Source of the DNA: Paenibacillus protaetiae
GTDB taxonomy: Bacteria > Bacillota > Bacilli > Paenibacillales > Paenibacillaceae
NCBI RefSeq assembly: GCF_004135365.1
Contig: NZ_CP035492.1
Location: 4,138,501 to 4,202,500, forward strand
DNA: 64,000 nucleotides
Reading direction: 5' to 3'
Under the pieces are notes generated by a model that was not told where the DNA came from, made no database searches, and was given only the letters and a program-made list of their open reading frames with translations. Below, one piece after another: positions 8,029 through 16,586 of this stretch (positions within the stretch are counted from its first letter, which is position 1; every line of letters starts with the position of its first letter). The translations under genes and the position numbers were made by a program.

Positions 8029-8442
8029 ATGGAGTTGGATGCTATGCCGTTGGCGAGACAAATTGATTTTGTATTTCGCCAACTCGAGAAGGAGCTTACG
8101 AATGCCGCTGCAGGAACTGTCATGATTCACATTCGCAACAATGCAATAGGCAAATTTGGCTTAAAGAACAACCCAATTGAAAGCAGAAACGGTAAATTGG
8201 AAACAGCCGAAAAAGGAATGACGCCAAAACAAGTCCAAGCTTTCAGACAACTGGCGATCGATGCACTAAAGCTTAGACGGGATTGGACGCATGGAGAGAT
8301 ACTGTACGATTTTTCCGTACGCCCTAATCAGGACTCTTGGTCGGCTAGCATCAGTTACGAATCGAATTATAATATGTCTAACTGGAGTTACCGCAATCCT
8401 ACTTCCAATGCTTCCAAACTGCAAAGCTGGCGTGAGCTGTAG
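8029..8442 (+). CDS. Conserved-type protein of unknown function
   Basis: This 137-residue soluble protein is preceded by AAAGGAGG eight bases before the ATG. The N-terminal half is helical (PLARQIDFVFRQLEKEL), followed by a stretch able to form strands (GTVMIHIRNNAIGKFG). The second half is rich in Trp, Ser, Asn and Tyr (WSASISYESNYNMSNWSYRN). There is no signal peptide, membrane helix or known catalytic motif. It stands alone upstream of the trpS T-box. I do not recognise it. Confidence 0.75.
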   Translation: MELDAMPLARQIDFVFRQLEKELTNAAAGTVMIHIRNNAIGKFGLKNNPIESRNGKLETAEKGMTPKQVQAFRQLAIDALKLRRDWTHGEILYDFSVRPNQDSWSASISYESNYNMSNWSYRNPTSNASKLQSWREL

Positions 8443-8477
8443 CGCCTTGACACGGCCGGCCGCACGGTATAAGCTTG

Positions 8478-8746
8478 GGTAAGATGCGATGAAGGGAACA
8501 AGTAGGAACGGAATTCATGCTTGCAGAGAGCCGGTGTCAGGTGCAAACCGGTGCATGTGCCGATTTTGAATGGGTCCCGGAGCAGGGCAGCGGAACACAA
8601 TGGCCGGTCGCCAAAGCGGCTGCAGTTGTTAATGCCGTCCCGGTCCATTCCACGTTACGGAACCAAGGCTGGTCAGGCTTCAAGCCGGATACAGTGAATT
8701 AGGGTGGCACCACGGTCCTCGTCCCTTGCGGCGAGGGCCTTTTTGT
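8478..8746 (+). ncRNA. T-box riboswitch controlling trpS, Trp specifier
   Basis: The leader carries the T-box core AGGGTGGCACCACGG at 8701-8715, followed by the terminator stem CCTCG...CGAGG and a T run (8717-8745). Stem I elements are visible upstream: AAGTAGGAACGG, AGAGAGCCGGTGTC and GGTGCAAACC. On the 3' side of stem I, GAA-TGG-GTC puts the Trp codon TGG at 8571-8573 in the specifier position. Uncharged tRNA-Trp should bind the codon and the T-box bulge and allow readthrough into trpS. Confidence 0.95.
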
Positions 8747-8780
8747 GTTTTCAAATTTATTCAAGGAATAAAAGGGGTAG

Positions 8781-9776
8781 ATGATTGTGGGTAAAGTATT
8801 ATCGGGGATTCAGCCAAGCGGCAAGCTGACGCTCGGCAATTATATTGGAGCGATGCGCAACTTCGTTAAGCTTCAAGACTCGGAAGAATGTTATTTTATG
8901 GTAGTCGATATGCATGCGATTACTGTACCGCAGGAGCCTGAAGCGTTGCGGGAGCAGACGGAAATGGTAACGGCTCTCTTTATTGCTGCAGGCATTGATC
9001 CGGCCAAATCGAATGTTTTCGTGCAATCCCATGTGCCGGCGCATGCCGAGCTGGGCTGGATTATGACGACGCTCACCGGGATGGGCGAGCTTGAGCGAAT
9101 GACGCAATTTAAAGATAAATCGCAGGGCAAAGAGTCTGTTGGCGCAGGGCTTCTTGTTTATCCGTCGCTGATGGCGGCTGACATTCTTGTTTACAATGCG
9201 GATCTTGTTCCGGTCGGAGACGATCAAAAGCAGCACCTGGAGCTGACTCGTGACTTAGCGCAGCGCTTCAATTCGCGGTTTGGCGACTATTTTACGATTC
9301 CAAATCCGTATATTCCGGAAGTTGGCGCACGCATTATGTCGCTGGATGACGCCAGCAAAAAAATGAGCAAAAGCAACCCGAATCCGGGCAGCTACATTGC
9401 ACTGCTTGATGAGCCTAGCGTCATTCGCAAAAAAATTAGCCGGGCGACAACCGATTCCGGCCGTGAAGTGAAATATGATCCGGAGAACAAGCCGGAAATC
9501 AGCAACCTGATCAGCATTTATGCGCAAGTATCGGGGCTTTCGATCCCTGAAATAGAAGCCCGTTTTGAAGGGCAGGGCTATGGGCCATTCAAAAAAGAAT
9601 TAGCGGAACGGATTGTAGAGCTGCTTGAACCGCTGCAGCAGCGTTATTATGAAATCCGGAAATCGGGCGAAATTCACCGCATCCTGAAGGAAGGCGCAGC
9701 GAAAGCATCTCTTATTGCCAACCGGACGGTAGCGGATGTTAAAGAACGGATGGGCTTCCTCGCGCCGCGCGGTTAA
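8781..9776 (+). CDS. trpS: Tryptophanyl-tRNA synthetase
   Basis: This 331-residue class I synthetase is of normal length. It shows the HIGH-like motif TLGN (residues 17-20, in PSGKLTLGNYIG) and KMSKS (194-198), both ATP-binding signatures. It charges tRNA-Trp in the cytoplasm. GGGG lies a few bases before the ATG. Control by the T-box leader directly upstream makes expression respond to tryptophan supply. A perfect-stem terminator follows, so it is monocistronic. Confidence 0.98.
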   Translation: MIVGKVLSGIQPSGKLTLGNYIGAMRNFVKLQDSEECYFMVVDMHAITVPQEPEALREQTEMVTALFIAAGIDPAKSNVFVQSHVPAHAELGWIMTTLTGMGELERMTQFKDKSQGKESVGAGLLVYPSLMAADILVYNADLVPVGDDQKQHLELTRDLAQRFNSRFGDYFTIPNPYIPEVGARIMSLDDASKKMSKSNPNPGSYIALLDEPSVIRKKISRATTDSGREVKYDPENKPEISNLISIYAQVSGLSIPEIEARFEGQGYGPFKKELAERIVELLEPLQQRYYEIRKSGEIHRILKEGAAKASLIANRTVADVKERMGFLAPRG

Positions 9777-9800
9777 TATGTCCGGAAAAAGAACGGATAA

Positions 9801-9842
9801 AGAAAAGAAGCTTGCTGAAATCAGCAAGCTTCTTTTCTTTAT
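9801..9842 (+). terminator. Terminator after trpS
   Basis: Eighteen-base perfect arms, AGAAAAGAAGCTTGCTGA (9801-9818) and its complement (9821-9838), end in a T-rich stretch. Confidence 0.9.
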
Positions 9843-9892
9843 GACAAGCGCAAGCGGCGGGAAGCTGGAGGAAGGCTCGGCCGCCTATCGCG

Positions 9893-10081
9893 TTATTGCT
9901 TAGGCTGGAATCCTTGGCGCCGCAGCGATCTGCCGCGAACGATAAACCCGATGCCGATAAAACCGATTGTGACGATGCTGAGCAGCAGCGTGTACCAAAG
10001 GTTATGGCTGATGGATATAGCGGTTGCAGACATTAGAAGCGTCGAGATAACAGCAAAAAGCAGCGAAAGCGGTTTAGACAT
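9893..10081 (-). CDS. Small two-helix membrane protein
   Basis: The start MSKPLSLLFAV was chosen because GGAAGGAAG stands seven bases upstream. The 62-residue product has two hydrophobic helices separated by a short HNLWY loop, and a basic C-terminus (RGRSLRRQGF) that should lie in the cytoplasm. It is divergent from the SASP gene. Function is unknown. Confidence 0.65.
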   Translation of the reverse strand: MSKPLSLLFAVISTLLMSATAISISHNLWYTLLLSIVTIGFIGIGFIVRGRSLRRQGFQPKQ

Positions 10082-10202
10082 CAGTGATCTTCCTTCCGAG
10101 TTTTTAAATATATTTTTTACGGAGTGAGCATAGATTCCTGAACCCTGCACATAATAAGCTTGCAACACACACCACGTGCAGAATTGAAAGGAGAAATTCC
10201 GT

Positions 10203-10424
10203 ATGGCAAGCAGAAACAGCAACAGCAACTCTCTAGTGGTACCACAAGCAAGCCAAGCACTCCAGCAATTGAAGATGGAAGCTGCTCAATCTCTGGGCGT
10301 ACAAATTCCACAAGATGGCTACTATGGTAACGTATCGACTCGTGACGCTGGCTCGCTTGGCGGCTACATCACGAAAAAGCTGGTTCAAATTGCTGAGCAG
10401 CAACTGTCCGGCGGAACCCGTTAA
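10203..10424 (+). CDS. Alpha/beta-type small acid-soluble spore protein (SASP)
   Basis: This 73-residue protein has the two SASP signatures: the germination-protease region around LKMEAAQSLGV, and the DNA-binding C-terminal half DAGSLGGYITKKLVQIAEQQ. SASPs coat spore DNA, switch it towards A form and protect it from UV and chemicals. AAAGGAG precedes the ATG. Expression is expected in the forespore under sigma G. It is monocistronic with a strong terminator. Confidence 0.95.
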   Translation: MASRNSNSNSLVVPQASQALQQLKMEAAQSLGVQIPQDGYYGNVSTRDAGSLGGYITKKLVQIAEQQLSGGTR

Positions 10425-10450
10425 TCGTTACTATACACAACCAAAACACA

Positions 10451-10486
10451 GGGCTCAAGGAATCTATTCCTTGGGCTCTTTTTTTT
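10451..10486 (+). terminator. Terminator after the SASP gene
   Basis: GCTCAAGGAA pairs with TTCCTTGGGC and is followed by eight T. Confidence 0.85.
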
Positions 10487-10526
10487 ATTTGCTACCATAA
10501 GAAGTCCGCCAGGCTAACCGGAGAAA

Positions 10527-10558
10527 AGGCTGACCCGCACATGGTGCGAATCAGCCTT
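10527..10558 (-). terminator. Terminator of the YfhP-like gene
   Basis: AAGGCTGA...TCAGCCTT arms with an inner GCAC/GTGC stem; on the minus strand it is followed by TTTTC. Confidence 0.7.
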
Positions 10559-10604
10559 ATGCCGTTGTTCCGGACGGCTAAGCTGCTATTAGTTTAACAC
10601 AGCT

Positions 10605-11591
10605 TTAATACGAATTCATCCGAAGTCTTTTGGAGAGCCGGTCGCTGCTGAGCCAGCCGACATAGGAGCCAACGGTTTCGAATTGTTTGTTCATCGCCAG
10701 CACCGCAACAAACGGATATTGCTTTCTGTGCCGGTAACGAACGTCCGACCAGCGTACCTCGTAACCCCAGGAATGTTCAATCGTTTCCGCACAAGCAAAC
10801 TTGGTCAAATATAAAAAGGAGCGGATAGCCGGATCGTTTTTGGATTTGGCGACAGCCGGGTGGCTGGAGCATTCCACGTGGTCGATCCATTTCAGTTTTT
10901 TGCCCTGCAGCTTGCCGACGGCGAAGGTGCCGTCTCCTGTCCGTTTTACGATATGCCAGACGTTGAGCGAGATGGTCGGAATAAGCAGATACCTGTCTGA
11001 ACTAAGCGGAGCGCTGTCCAAGGACGGAAGCAGCTTCAGCAGCGTTTTGTTAGCCCAAGTCCGCCAAACGAAATAAGCGGCCGTAAACAAATATAGCAGC
11101 GGGAAAATGATGGCCGGATCAGCAGCGCCAACCGCCCACAGCACAATGGCAACAAGGTGGGTAACAAAAATGACCGGATCGAAAATATGGATAATGTTCC
11201 ACGATATCCACTTTTCATTAAACGGCCGCATCGCTTGTGTTCCGTATGCGTTAAACAAATCCGACAACACATGAACGACAACCGCCAGCAGCACCCAAGC
11301 CCCCACATGCAGCCATGGCAAACCGCCTTTGTAAATAAGCTGCAATAACCCCGTTATAAGTATGGTCCAAATGGCGATCGCCGGAATGGAGTGGGATATG
11401 CCGCGGTGGTTGCGAATATAAATTGCATTGCCGCGTATACGAAGCAGCGTGTCCAGGTCGGGCGCTTCTGATCCGATAATGGTGCCGATCAGCACTGCCG
11501 CGCTGAAGGTGGGGCTGGATGCCACTACAGGATCGGCCATAGCTAGTCCGCCAAGCCCGATACCCATAACAAGATGAGTGCCAGTGTCCAT
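10605..11591 (-). CDS. Membrane-bound metal-dependent hydrolase of the YfhP/YdjM type (DUF457)
   Basis: This 328-residue protein begins MDTGTHLVMGIGLG and has several membrane helices in its first 190 residues. The family's conserved His/Asp motifs are present: TH near the start, APDLD, RNHRGISHS, and VHVLSDLFNAYGT. The C-terminal 120 residues are soluble. In B. subtilis YfhP the family is only loosely described as a hydrolase; no substrate is established. AGGAGG precedes the ATG. It is divergent from the next small gene. Confidence 0.85.
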   Translation of the reverse strand: MDTGTHLVMGIGLGGLAMADPVVASSPTFSAAVLIGTIIGSEAPDLDTLLRIRGNAIYIRNHRGISHSIPAIAIWTILITGLLQLIYKGGLPWLHVGAWVLLAVVVHVLSDLFNAYGTQAMRPFNEKWISWNIIHIFDPVIFVTHLVAIVLWAVGAADPAIIFPLLYLFTAAYFVWRTWANKTLLKLLPSLDSAPLSSDRYLLIPTISLNVWHIVKRTGDGTFAVGKLQGKKLKWIDHVECSSHPAVAKSKNDPAIRSFLYLTKFACAETIEHSWGYEVRWSDVRYRHRKQYPFVAVLAMNKQFETVGSYVGWLSSDRLSKRLRMNSY

Positions 11592-11708
11592 TTTGTTTGA
11601 TCCTCCTAGATTGAAGCATCCCGGCTTTTTGACCGGAATGACATTTTTACTGTAGTATCAACGAAGTGGCCAAACATTATCAATGAGAACAAAGATGGAG
11701 GACTTTGC

Positions 11709-11999
11709 ATGCATATTTGCTTTGCAGAATATAAAATTAGTCCGGAATACAGGGAACCTTATTTAGCCTATACAGGAAACTTGCTTGCATCAGGAAAATA
11801 CGAAAGCCTTACATTATATGAAGGTACGGATCAGCCGTGCCTCTTCGTCGAAGTCTGGACCGCCGGATCGGCGGAAGAAGCCGAACAAATTAAAGAAGAA
11901 CGCTGCGATGAGCGTTCTTCTTGGTATCGGGTGAGCAGCTGGATTGACGGCGGAGCCGCTAAAATGCATGTGTGGACATTCCGGCCGGTTCAGCCTTGA
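11709..11999 (+). CDS. Small protein of unknown function, possibly ABM-like fold
   Basis: This is a 96-residue soluble protein with GATGGAGG before the ATG. The order strand (HICFAEYKI), helix (SPEYREPYLAYTGNLL), strand (YESLTLYEGT), strand (LFVEVWT), helix (AEEAEQIKEERC) and a late strand (HVWTFRPV) is what a ferredoxin-like ABM monooxygenase or dabb domain would show. That is an inference from pattern only. It stands between two minus-strand genes. Confidence 0.65.
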   Translation: MHICFAEYKISPEYREPYLAYTGNLLASGKYESLTLYEGTDQPCLFVEVWTAGSAEEAEQIKEERCDERSSWYRVSSWIDGGAAKMHVWTFRPVQP

Positions 12000-12031
12000 A
12001 GATAAGCGCCGAGCCGCGCGGCAGCGGCTTG

Positions 12032-12580
12032 TTATCTGCCGGAAACCGTGCCGACCGTAGCGGTTCCGAGCGGCGTTTGGTTCGTTATGGTACCGCCTTG
12101 GAACGGATATTCGTAGTTGATTGGTCCATCAAATGTGACATAATCCAGATTCAGCGTCAGCAGCAAATAACGCATGCCGGTTGAAGGATCGCTGATGATA
12201 ATATGGTCGCGGCCAGCCGCTTCGATAATGCCGGTAAAAATTTTGGCGTTCCATTCTTTGTTGTTTTCATACGTCATATAAAAGGTAGCTTTTTTGCCCC
12301 GGTTCAGGCGGAGAATGTTTTCGACGTAAGATTCTTCAGATTGAACCGTGACGATGTTGCCGCCTGTCGGCGTTACGAACGAACCGCTGGGCACAGCAGC
12401 CGGGCTCATGGACGGGCCGCCGGTAACTTGGCTTGGCGCAGCCATAGGCGCTTGAAATTGGGGATGGTGAAAACCTGCATTCGCATTCGGATAATACGGC
12501 ATAAAGCCTGCGTTTCCATTGTAGCGGAATTCCCCGCCTGCACCTTGATTAGCACCTTGATTGTTGTAGCCGAATACCAT
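12032..12580 (-). CDS. gerQ: Spore coat protein GerQ
   Basis: This 182-residue protein has a Gly/Asn/Gln-rich N-terminal half typical of cross-linked coat proteins. A conserved C-terminal half includes SYVENILRLNRGKKATFYMT, IIEAAGRDHIIISDPSTG and RYLLLTLNLDYVTFD. In B. subtilis GerQ is cross-linked into the coat by transglutaminase Tgl and is needed to localise CwlJ. The gene lies just downstream of cwlJ on the same strand, 38 nt away, as expected for the cwlJ-gerQ operon. Confidence 0.95.
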   Translation of the reverse strand: MVFGYNNQGANQGAGGEFRYNGNAGFMPYYPNANAGFHHPQFQAPMAAPSQVTGGPSMSPAAVPSGSFVTPTGGNIVTVQSEESYVENILRLNRGKKATFYMTYENNKEWNAKIFTGIIEAAGRDHIIISDPSTGMRYLLLTLNLDYVTFDGPINYEYPFQGGTITNQTPLGTATVGTVSGR

Positions 12581-12618
12581 TGTGTTTGTTCCTCACTCTC
12601 TGAAATTGAAGTTATCGT

Positions 12619-13041
12619 TTAATAAACTCTTGGGCAATCTTCCTGGGTAGGAATAAAGAAACAATGCGCTTTAAACCGACCGCTGTTGGACTGGTTATAC
12701 CATGTATCGGGACATTCGTTTGCCGGCCGGAAAAACCATAATGCGTTGGAAGCCGGGCGTGTGCGTTCGCCGTTAATGACGCGTCTTGCAAGACGAATTT
12801 CGCTGTCCCTTGCGCTTTGATAAAAGTATCCGTTTTGCGTTGCTTCAAAGCCGCCGGGGTTCTGGAATACCATTTGCGGGATGGAGCGGATATTTCTAAA
12901 GTCCAAGCAGTTGGCAAGCACACGATTCACGCCGACATTGCCAACCATCAGCATGCCAAGCTCGCCCTCGCTTTCGGCTTCCGCCCTCATAAGCCGGGCC
13001 AGCATTCTAACGTGTTCGTCATTGGCCTTTATGACCGCCAT
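12619..13041 (-). CDS. cwlJ: Spore cortex-lytic enzyme CwlJ
   Basis: This 140-residue protein belongs to the Hydrolase_2 (SleB/CwlJ catalytic) family. Signatures are LARLMRAEAESEGELGMLMVG with the probable catalytic Glu, VGNVGVNRVLANCLDF, and ALWFFRPANECPDTW. It lacks a signal peptide, as CwlJ does, because it reaches the coat from the mother cell. It degrades cortex muramic-lactam peptidoglycan during germination. AAGGAAGTGAG precedes the ATG. It forms an operon with gerQ; mother-cell sigma-factor control is expected but not clearly readable. Confidence 0.95.
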   Translation of the reverse strand: MAVIKANDEHVRMLARLMRAEAESEGELGMLMVGNVGVNRVLANCLDFRNIRSIPQMVFQNPGGFEATQNGYFYQSARDSEIRLARRVINGERTRPASNALWFFRPANECPDTWYNQSNSGRFKAHCFFIPTQEDCPRVY

Positions 13042-13188
13042 GCTCGCTCGCTCACTTCCTTTTCATTCTGGATTCATCACATACTTCTAGGCGTGCAACC
13101 ACATACTTAGTGTATTGGCCTAAGGGTAAAAGGGTTCCAAATCTGTTCACATTTTGAGTGGCGAAATGATGAACAATGAGGAGCGGCG

Positions 13189-13218
13189 TTGTCACATTTT
13201 CATTTTTTTTGGTATGAT
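13189..13218 (+). promoter_or_regulatory. Sigma-A type promoter of ctaB
   Basis: TTGTCA (13189-13194) and TATGAT (13213-13218) are separated by 18 bases, about 70 nt before the ctaB start. Confidence 0.65.
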
Positions 13219-13286
13219 TAAGTCGGTTTAAAACTGGAATAAAAGGCGTTTATGCGTCTTGTTTCTTAACCCGGGAGGCTTGTTGC

Positions 13287-14150
13287 GTGTTACTTAAAGA
13301 TTTAATCCAATTAACCAAGCCGCGCCTGCTGCTGCTGAACGTCGTTGCATCCCTTGCCGGATTTTGGGTGGCTTCCAAATGGCATATCCATTGGGGACTC
13401 CTGATCTGGATGCTGATTGGTACAACCCTTACCATTGCTTCCGCATGTGTCATCAATAATTATTGGGACCGTGAGTTGGACAAAAAGATGGATCGCACCA
13501 GTGATCGGCCGCTGCCAGCAGGCAGAATGACGCCGTTATTTGTATTAACCTACGGAATTGTTCTTGGCATTCTTGGCGTAGGCATATTGTTTGTGCTTGT
13601 GAATCCTCCGGCCGGATGGCTGGGGCTGCTTGGCTGGGCTGTGTATGTGTTTGTGTATACGATGTGGCTGAAGCGCACTTCGACGTGGAATACGTCGATT
13701 GGCGGCATTTCCGGAGCAATGCCTCCGGTCATCGGTTATGTTGCCGTGACCAATGAAGTGGATATCGGCGCATGGCTGCTGTTCGCCTTTTTGTTTCTGT
13801 GGCAGCCGGCGCATTTCTGGTCGCTTGCCATCCGGAAGGTGGAAGAATACCGGGCGGCCGGCTTCCCGATGCTTCCCGTTGTGAAAGGCATCAACCGGAC
13901 CAAGCTGCAAATGATTCCTTACGTCGTATTGCTTATTCCGGCAGGCATTTTGTTCTATGTATATGACTATGTCGGCATCATCTTTTTGGTTGTATCGACC
14001 ATCTTCAGCATTGCGTGGTCTATTCATACGCTTGGTGGCCGAAAAGCCGCCAATACGGACAAATGGGCGAAAACAAACTTTATGTATTCAATTAACTACC
14101 TTATGCTTATTCTCGTCATCATGATTGTGGATACCTCGGGTTTGTATTAA
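13287..14150 (+). CDS. ctaB: Protoheme IX farnesyltransferase (heme O synthase)
   Basis: This 287-residue polytopic membrane protein belongs to the UbiA prenyltransferase superfamily. The substrate-binding motif N57-x3-D61-x3-D65 stands in NNYWDRELDKKMDRT, followed by SDRPLP. A family-typical segment QPAHFWSLAIRKVEEYRAAG comes later. It farnesylates heme B to heme O, the precursor of heme A for cytochrome c/quinol oxidases. GTG start, eight bases after GGGAGG. The sco gene follows 24 nt downstream; ctaA lies 14 kb away on the same strand. Confidence 0.97.
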   Translation: MLLKDLIQLTKPRLLLLNVVASLAGFWVASKWHIHWGLLIWMLIGTTLTIASACVINNYWDRELDKKMDRTSDRPLPAGRMTPLFVLTYGIVLGILGVGILFVLVNPPAGWLGLLGWAVYVFVYTMWLKRTSTWNTSIGGISGAMPPVIGYVAVTNEVDIGAWLLFAFLFLWQPAHFWSLAIRKVEEYRAAGFPMLPVVKGINRTKLQMIPYVVLLIPAGILFYVYDYVGIIFLVVSTIFSIAWSIHTLGGRKAANTDKWAKTNFMYSINYLMLILVIMIVDTSGLY

Positions 14151-14174
14151 TTTACTGCAGAGGAGAAATAAACC

Positions 14175-14788
14175 GTGGCGTTTGTGCGCAAGCATGCATT
14201 TAAAATCGCAGTACTCGCGCTTTGCTTAAGTTTTGGTATTTATTTGTTTACGACAAAGGTTATCCAGAAGGAAGAGGCGCTGCCTGTCGTACAGGCCGCA
14301 CCTTCCTTTCAGCTAACCGATATAGACGGCAATTCGGTGTCATTGGAATCGACGAACGGCAAAGCCCGTATCGTCTATTTCTATTTTGCGAACTGTCCGG
14401 ATGTGTGCCCGCCAACGACGTTCCTGCTGTCTCAAGTGCAGGAGAAGCTGAAAAAGGAAGGAACGCTTGGCAAGAAGGCGGAGCTGATTTCCATTACCTT
14501 TGACCCGGACCGGGATACGCCGGACGCGATACGGGCATTTGCGGAACGGAACTTCGCCGACCCGGAGAATGGATGGGAGTTTCTGCGGGCAATGATGAGG
14601 ACGCTACGCTGCAGCTGGCAAAAGATTTTGGCGTTGGCGTCATGAAGGATGAAGAGAACCATTCGTTTATCCATATGAATGTCATTACGCTTGTGGACAA
14701 GCAGGGGAAGGTTCGCAAATATATAAACGGAAGCGAAGAGCAGTTAACGGCGGACGATATTCTCGCTGAACTAAAAAAGCTGATGTAG
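14175..14788 (+). pseudogene. SCO1/SenC-family Cu(A) assembly protein, broken by a one-base frameshift
   Basis: The first frame (14175-14645) has an N-terminal membrane anchor and a thioredoxin-like fold with the copper motif C74-P-D-V-C78-P. It derails after GWEFLR. The rest (ATLQLAKDFGVGVMKDEENH, then the metal-binding His in IHMNVITLVDKQG, to the stop at 14788) is intact in the next frame. One extra G in the GGG run at 14587-14589 would restore a 204-residue protein of normal family length. Sco proteins deliver copper to subunit II of cytochrome oxidase, matching its place behind ctaB. Either a sequencing error or a true frameshift. Confidence 0.88.
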
Positions 14789-14870
14789 CTCCTAATGCGC
14801 AGGCACTTTGACAAGGTATAAAAAATCGCTTTTTAAACGTCTTACAAGGCGGGAGAGGAAGCCACAGACC

Positions 14871-15809
14871 ATGAGCATTTTTTTGCACATACTTGTTAAC
14901 AACGTTATTCCGCTCTCTATCATGATTGCGCTTGGCATTGTGATGCAGCGTGCATTTTCCTTACATATTAAAACATTATCCAAGCTGAACTTTTATATTT
15001 TTTCTCCCGCTGTTATTTTTAATCTTCTGTACACCACGCCGATTTCAGTGCAGCTGATTGGCAAAGTATTGCTGTTTATCGTCATTTTTATGGTGCTGCA
15101 GGCGGTTTTTGTCGAGCTGGTCGTACGGGTGCGGAAGCTGGATGGCGGGATGCGGGGAGCTATGCGCAACAGCGTATTGTTCTACAACAGCGCCAACTAT
15201 GGAATCCCGATTAACCAGCTTGCTTTTTCGGCAAATCCGTATACGCTTTCAATTCAAATCATTGTCATGATGACCCAATCGCTTATTCCAAACACATGGG
15301 GGATTTATTCGGTTAACGCACATAAAAGCGACATGAAGTCGATTATGCGGACCGTCCTGTCGATGCCGATTATTTATATTATCCCGATTGCTTTTGCGCT
15401 GCGGGGATTCCATGTCTCTATCCCGCTTGCGATTGATACGCCTATTCAATATTTGTCCAATGCGTTTATCGGCACAGCTTTAATTACGCTTGGCGTACAG
15501 CTGGGCAATATGAGCTGGCGCATTAAGCCGGCGCTGCTCGCGAATGTGCTGCTGGCGAATGCGCTGCGCCTGATTGCCGGTCCTGCACTGGCGGCCGCCG
15601 TCACCTGGGGGCTTAGCCTAATGATCCATATGGACTGGATGACGGCATCTGCCTTAATTGTATCTTCAGCGGTTCCGACCTCGCTCAGCAGCGTTCTGCT
15701 TGCCGTGGAGTTCGACAACGAGCCGGAATTTGCATCGCAGGCTGTTTTTTTATCCACCTTATTCAGTATCGTTACTGTAGCGCTGGTTATTTATTTCGTT
15801 CAAATCTGA
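14871..15809 (+). CDS. AEC-family transporter (auxin efflux carrier type permease)
   Basis: The ATG at 14871 follows GGGAGAGG and begins MSIFLHILVNNVIPLSI, the usual start of this family. The 312-residue protein has about ten membrane helices in two five-helix halves, with NSVLFYNSANYGIPI and, late, SAVPTSLSSVLLAVEFDNEPEFAS. These two motifs are the family's substrate-site regions. AEC permeases export or import small organic anions such as malate; the substrate here is unknown. Its 3' end overlaps the convergent toprim gene by ten bases. Confidence 0.9.
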   Translation: MSIFLHILVNNVIPLSIMIALGIVMQRAFSLHIKTLSKLNFYIFSPAVIFNLLYTTPISVQLIGKVLLFIVIFMVLQAVFVELVVRVRKLDGGMRGAMRNSVLFYNSANYGIPINQLAFSANPYTLSIQIIVMMTQSLIPNTWGIYSVNAHKSDMKSIMRTVLSMPIIYIIPIAFALRGFHVSIPLAIDTPIQYLSNAFIGTALITLGVQLGNMSWRIKPALLANVLLANALRLIAGPALAAAVTWGLSLMIHMDWMTASALIVSSAVPTSLSSVLLAVEFDNEPEFASQAVFLSTLFSIVTVALVIYFVQI

Positions 15810-16171
15810 TCTTCTTTGGTCCAGGGAGAAGCGGGCGGAGGGTATAGGATATAAGCTTCCAGTCCTGCTTTTTCCAGCTGCTCGATTAAGTATTCCTCGG
15901 GGGTATGCTCGACGCCGGGATAACTGCGCCTTGTATAAATATGCTCGGCATCGGGGAACGCTTCACGCAGCATGCCGCGAATTCGTTTGCCGGAAGAGTC
16001 ATTGTCCAAAAACAGATACAATTCAGCTGTGCCAACCTCTTTGCGAAGCTTCTCGATCCGGTCCGTTCCCGGCGTTCCGAATGTGCAATAAACGGGCACT
16101 TCATCGCTTAATACGCGGCGGAGCTTGCTTTTATCGTTTTTTCCTTCCACTATAATCGCGATATTCTCCAT
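15800..16171 (-). CDS. Small toprim-domain protein, YusF-like
   Basis: This 123-residue protein consists of little more than a toprim domain: IIVEGKNDKSKLRRVL carries the catalytic Glu, and LYLFLDNDSSGKRIRGML the DxD-type motif. Toprim domains bind Mg2+ in primases, topoisomerases and RNase M5. Single-domain versions such as B. subtilis YusF have no settled function. The tail ends within the last codons of the convergent transporter gene. Confidence 0.88.
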   Translation of the reverse strand: MENIAIIVEGKNDKSKLRRVLSDEVPVYCTFGTPGTDRIEKLRKEVGTAELYLFLDNDSSGKRIRGMLREAFPDAEHIYTRRSYPGVEHTPEEYLIEQLEKAGLEAYILYPPPASPWTKEDQI

Positions 16172-16275
16172 CGTTGCTCACCTCGCCTACAGTATGGAAG
16201 TTCGATGTGCGGAAGTCAATTCAGCCTCCTCCGCTTGCTCGCGCCGCCATACGGTTCATATCCGGCCCATAATGA

Positions 16276-16305
16276 AAGAACGGCCTTCAGACGAAGGCCG
16301 TTCTT
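16276..16305. terminator. Hairpin terminator downstream of the YjcZ-type gene
   Basis: AAGAACGGCCTTC pairs with GAAGGCCGTTCTT; on the minus strand it is followed by TCATT. The position also fits termination for leftward transcripts. Confidence 0.65.
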
Positions 16306-16322
16306 AAAGGGTACTTCATACA

Positions 16323-16451
16323 TTACCAGATGGAGCAAGCACATACGATAATGACGAGCAAAATGAACAATACGAGGATGAATCCGAAGCTTCCTGTGCC
16401 ATGTCCGCCATGTCCATATCCGTAGCCTTTAGGTTCAACACATCCTGACAT
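16323..16451 (-). CDS. YjcZ-family sporulation peptide
   Basis: This 42-residue gene encodes MSGCVEPKGYGYGHGGHG, then a single hydrophobic helix FGFILVLFILLVIIVCACSIW. The Gly/Tyr/His-rich head followed by FxFILVLFILLVII is the YjcZ/YnzH pattern of tiny membrane peptides made in sporulating Bacillales. GAGGGGTGA stands eight to nine bases before the ATG. Function is not known beyond sporulation-associated expression in the family. Confidence 0.88.
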   Translation of the reverse strand: MSGCVEPKGYGYGHGGHGTGSFGFILVLFILLVIIVCACSIW

Positions 16452-16586
16452 CTGTGAAGTCACCCCTCTCTCGCTTTTTCAGTGGAGGTCTCTGCAGCCG
16501 CCGTTCGTAGTAAGCGGGGTATTTAGCCATCGCAGCCGCTAGACACAATGTATCTTATGTACCGGGATGACGAATGCCTTGTGCAT

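Noticed and set aside
14587-14589. Programmed ribosomal frameshifting in the sco gene
   Set aside because: No slippery heptamer or downstream pseudoknot is evident, and Sco proteins are not known to use frameshifting; a missing base is simpler.
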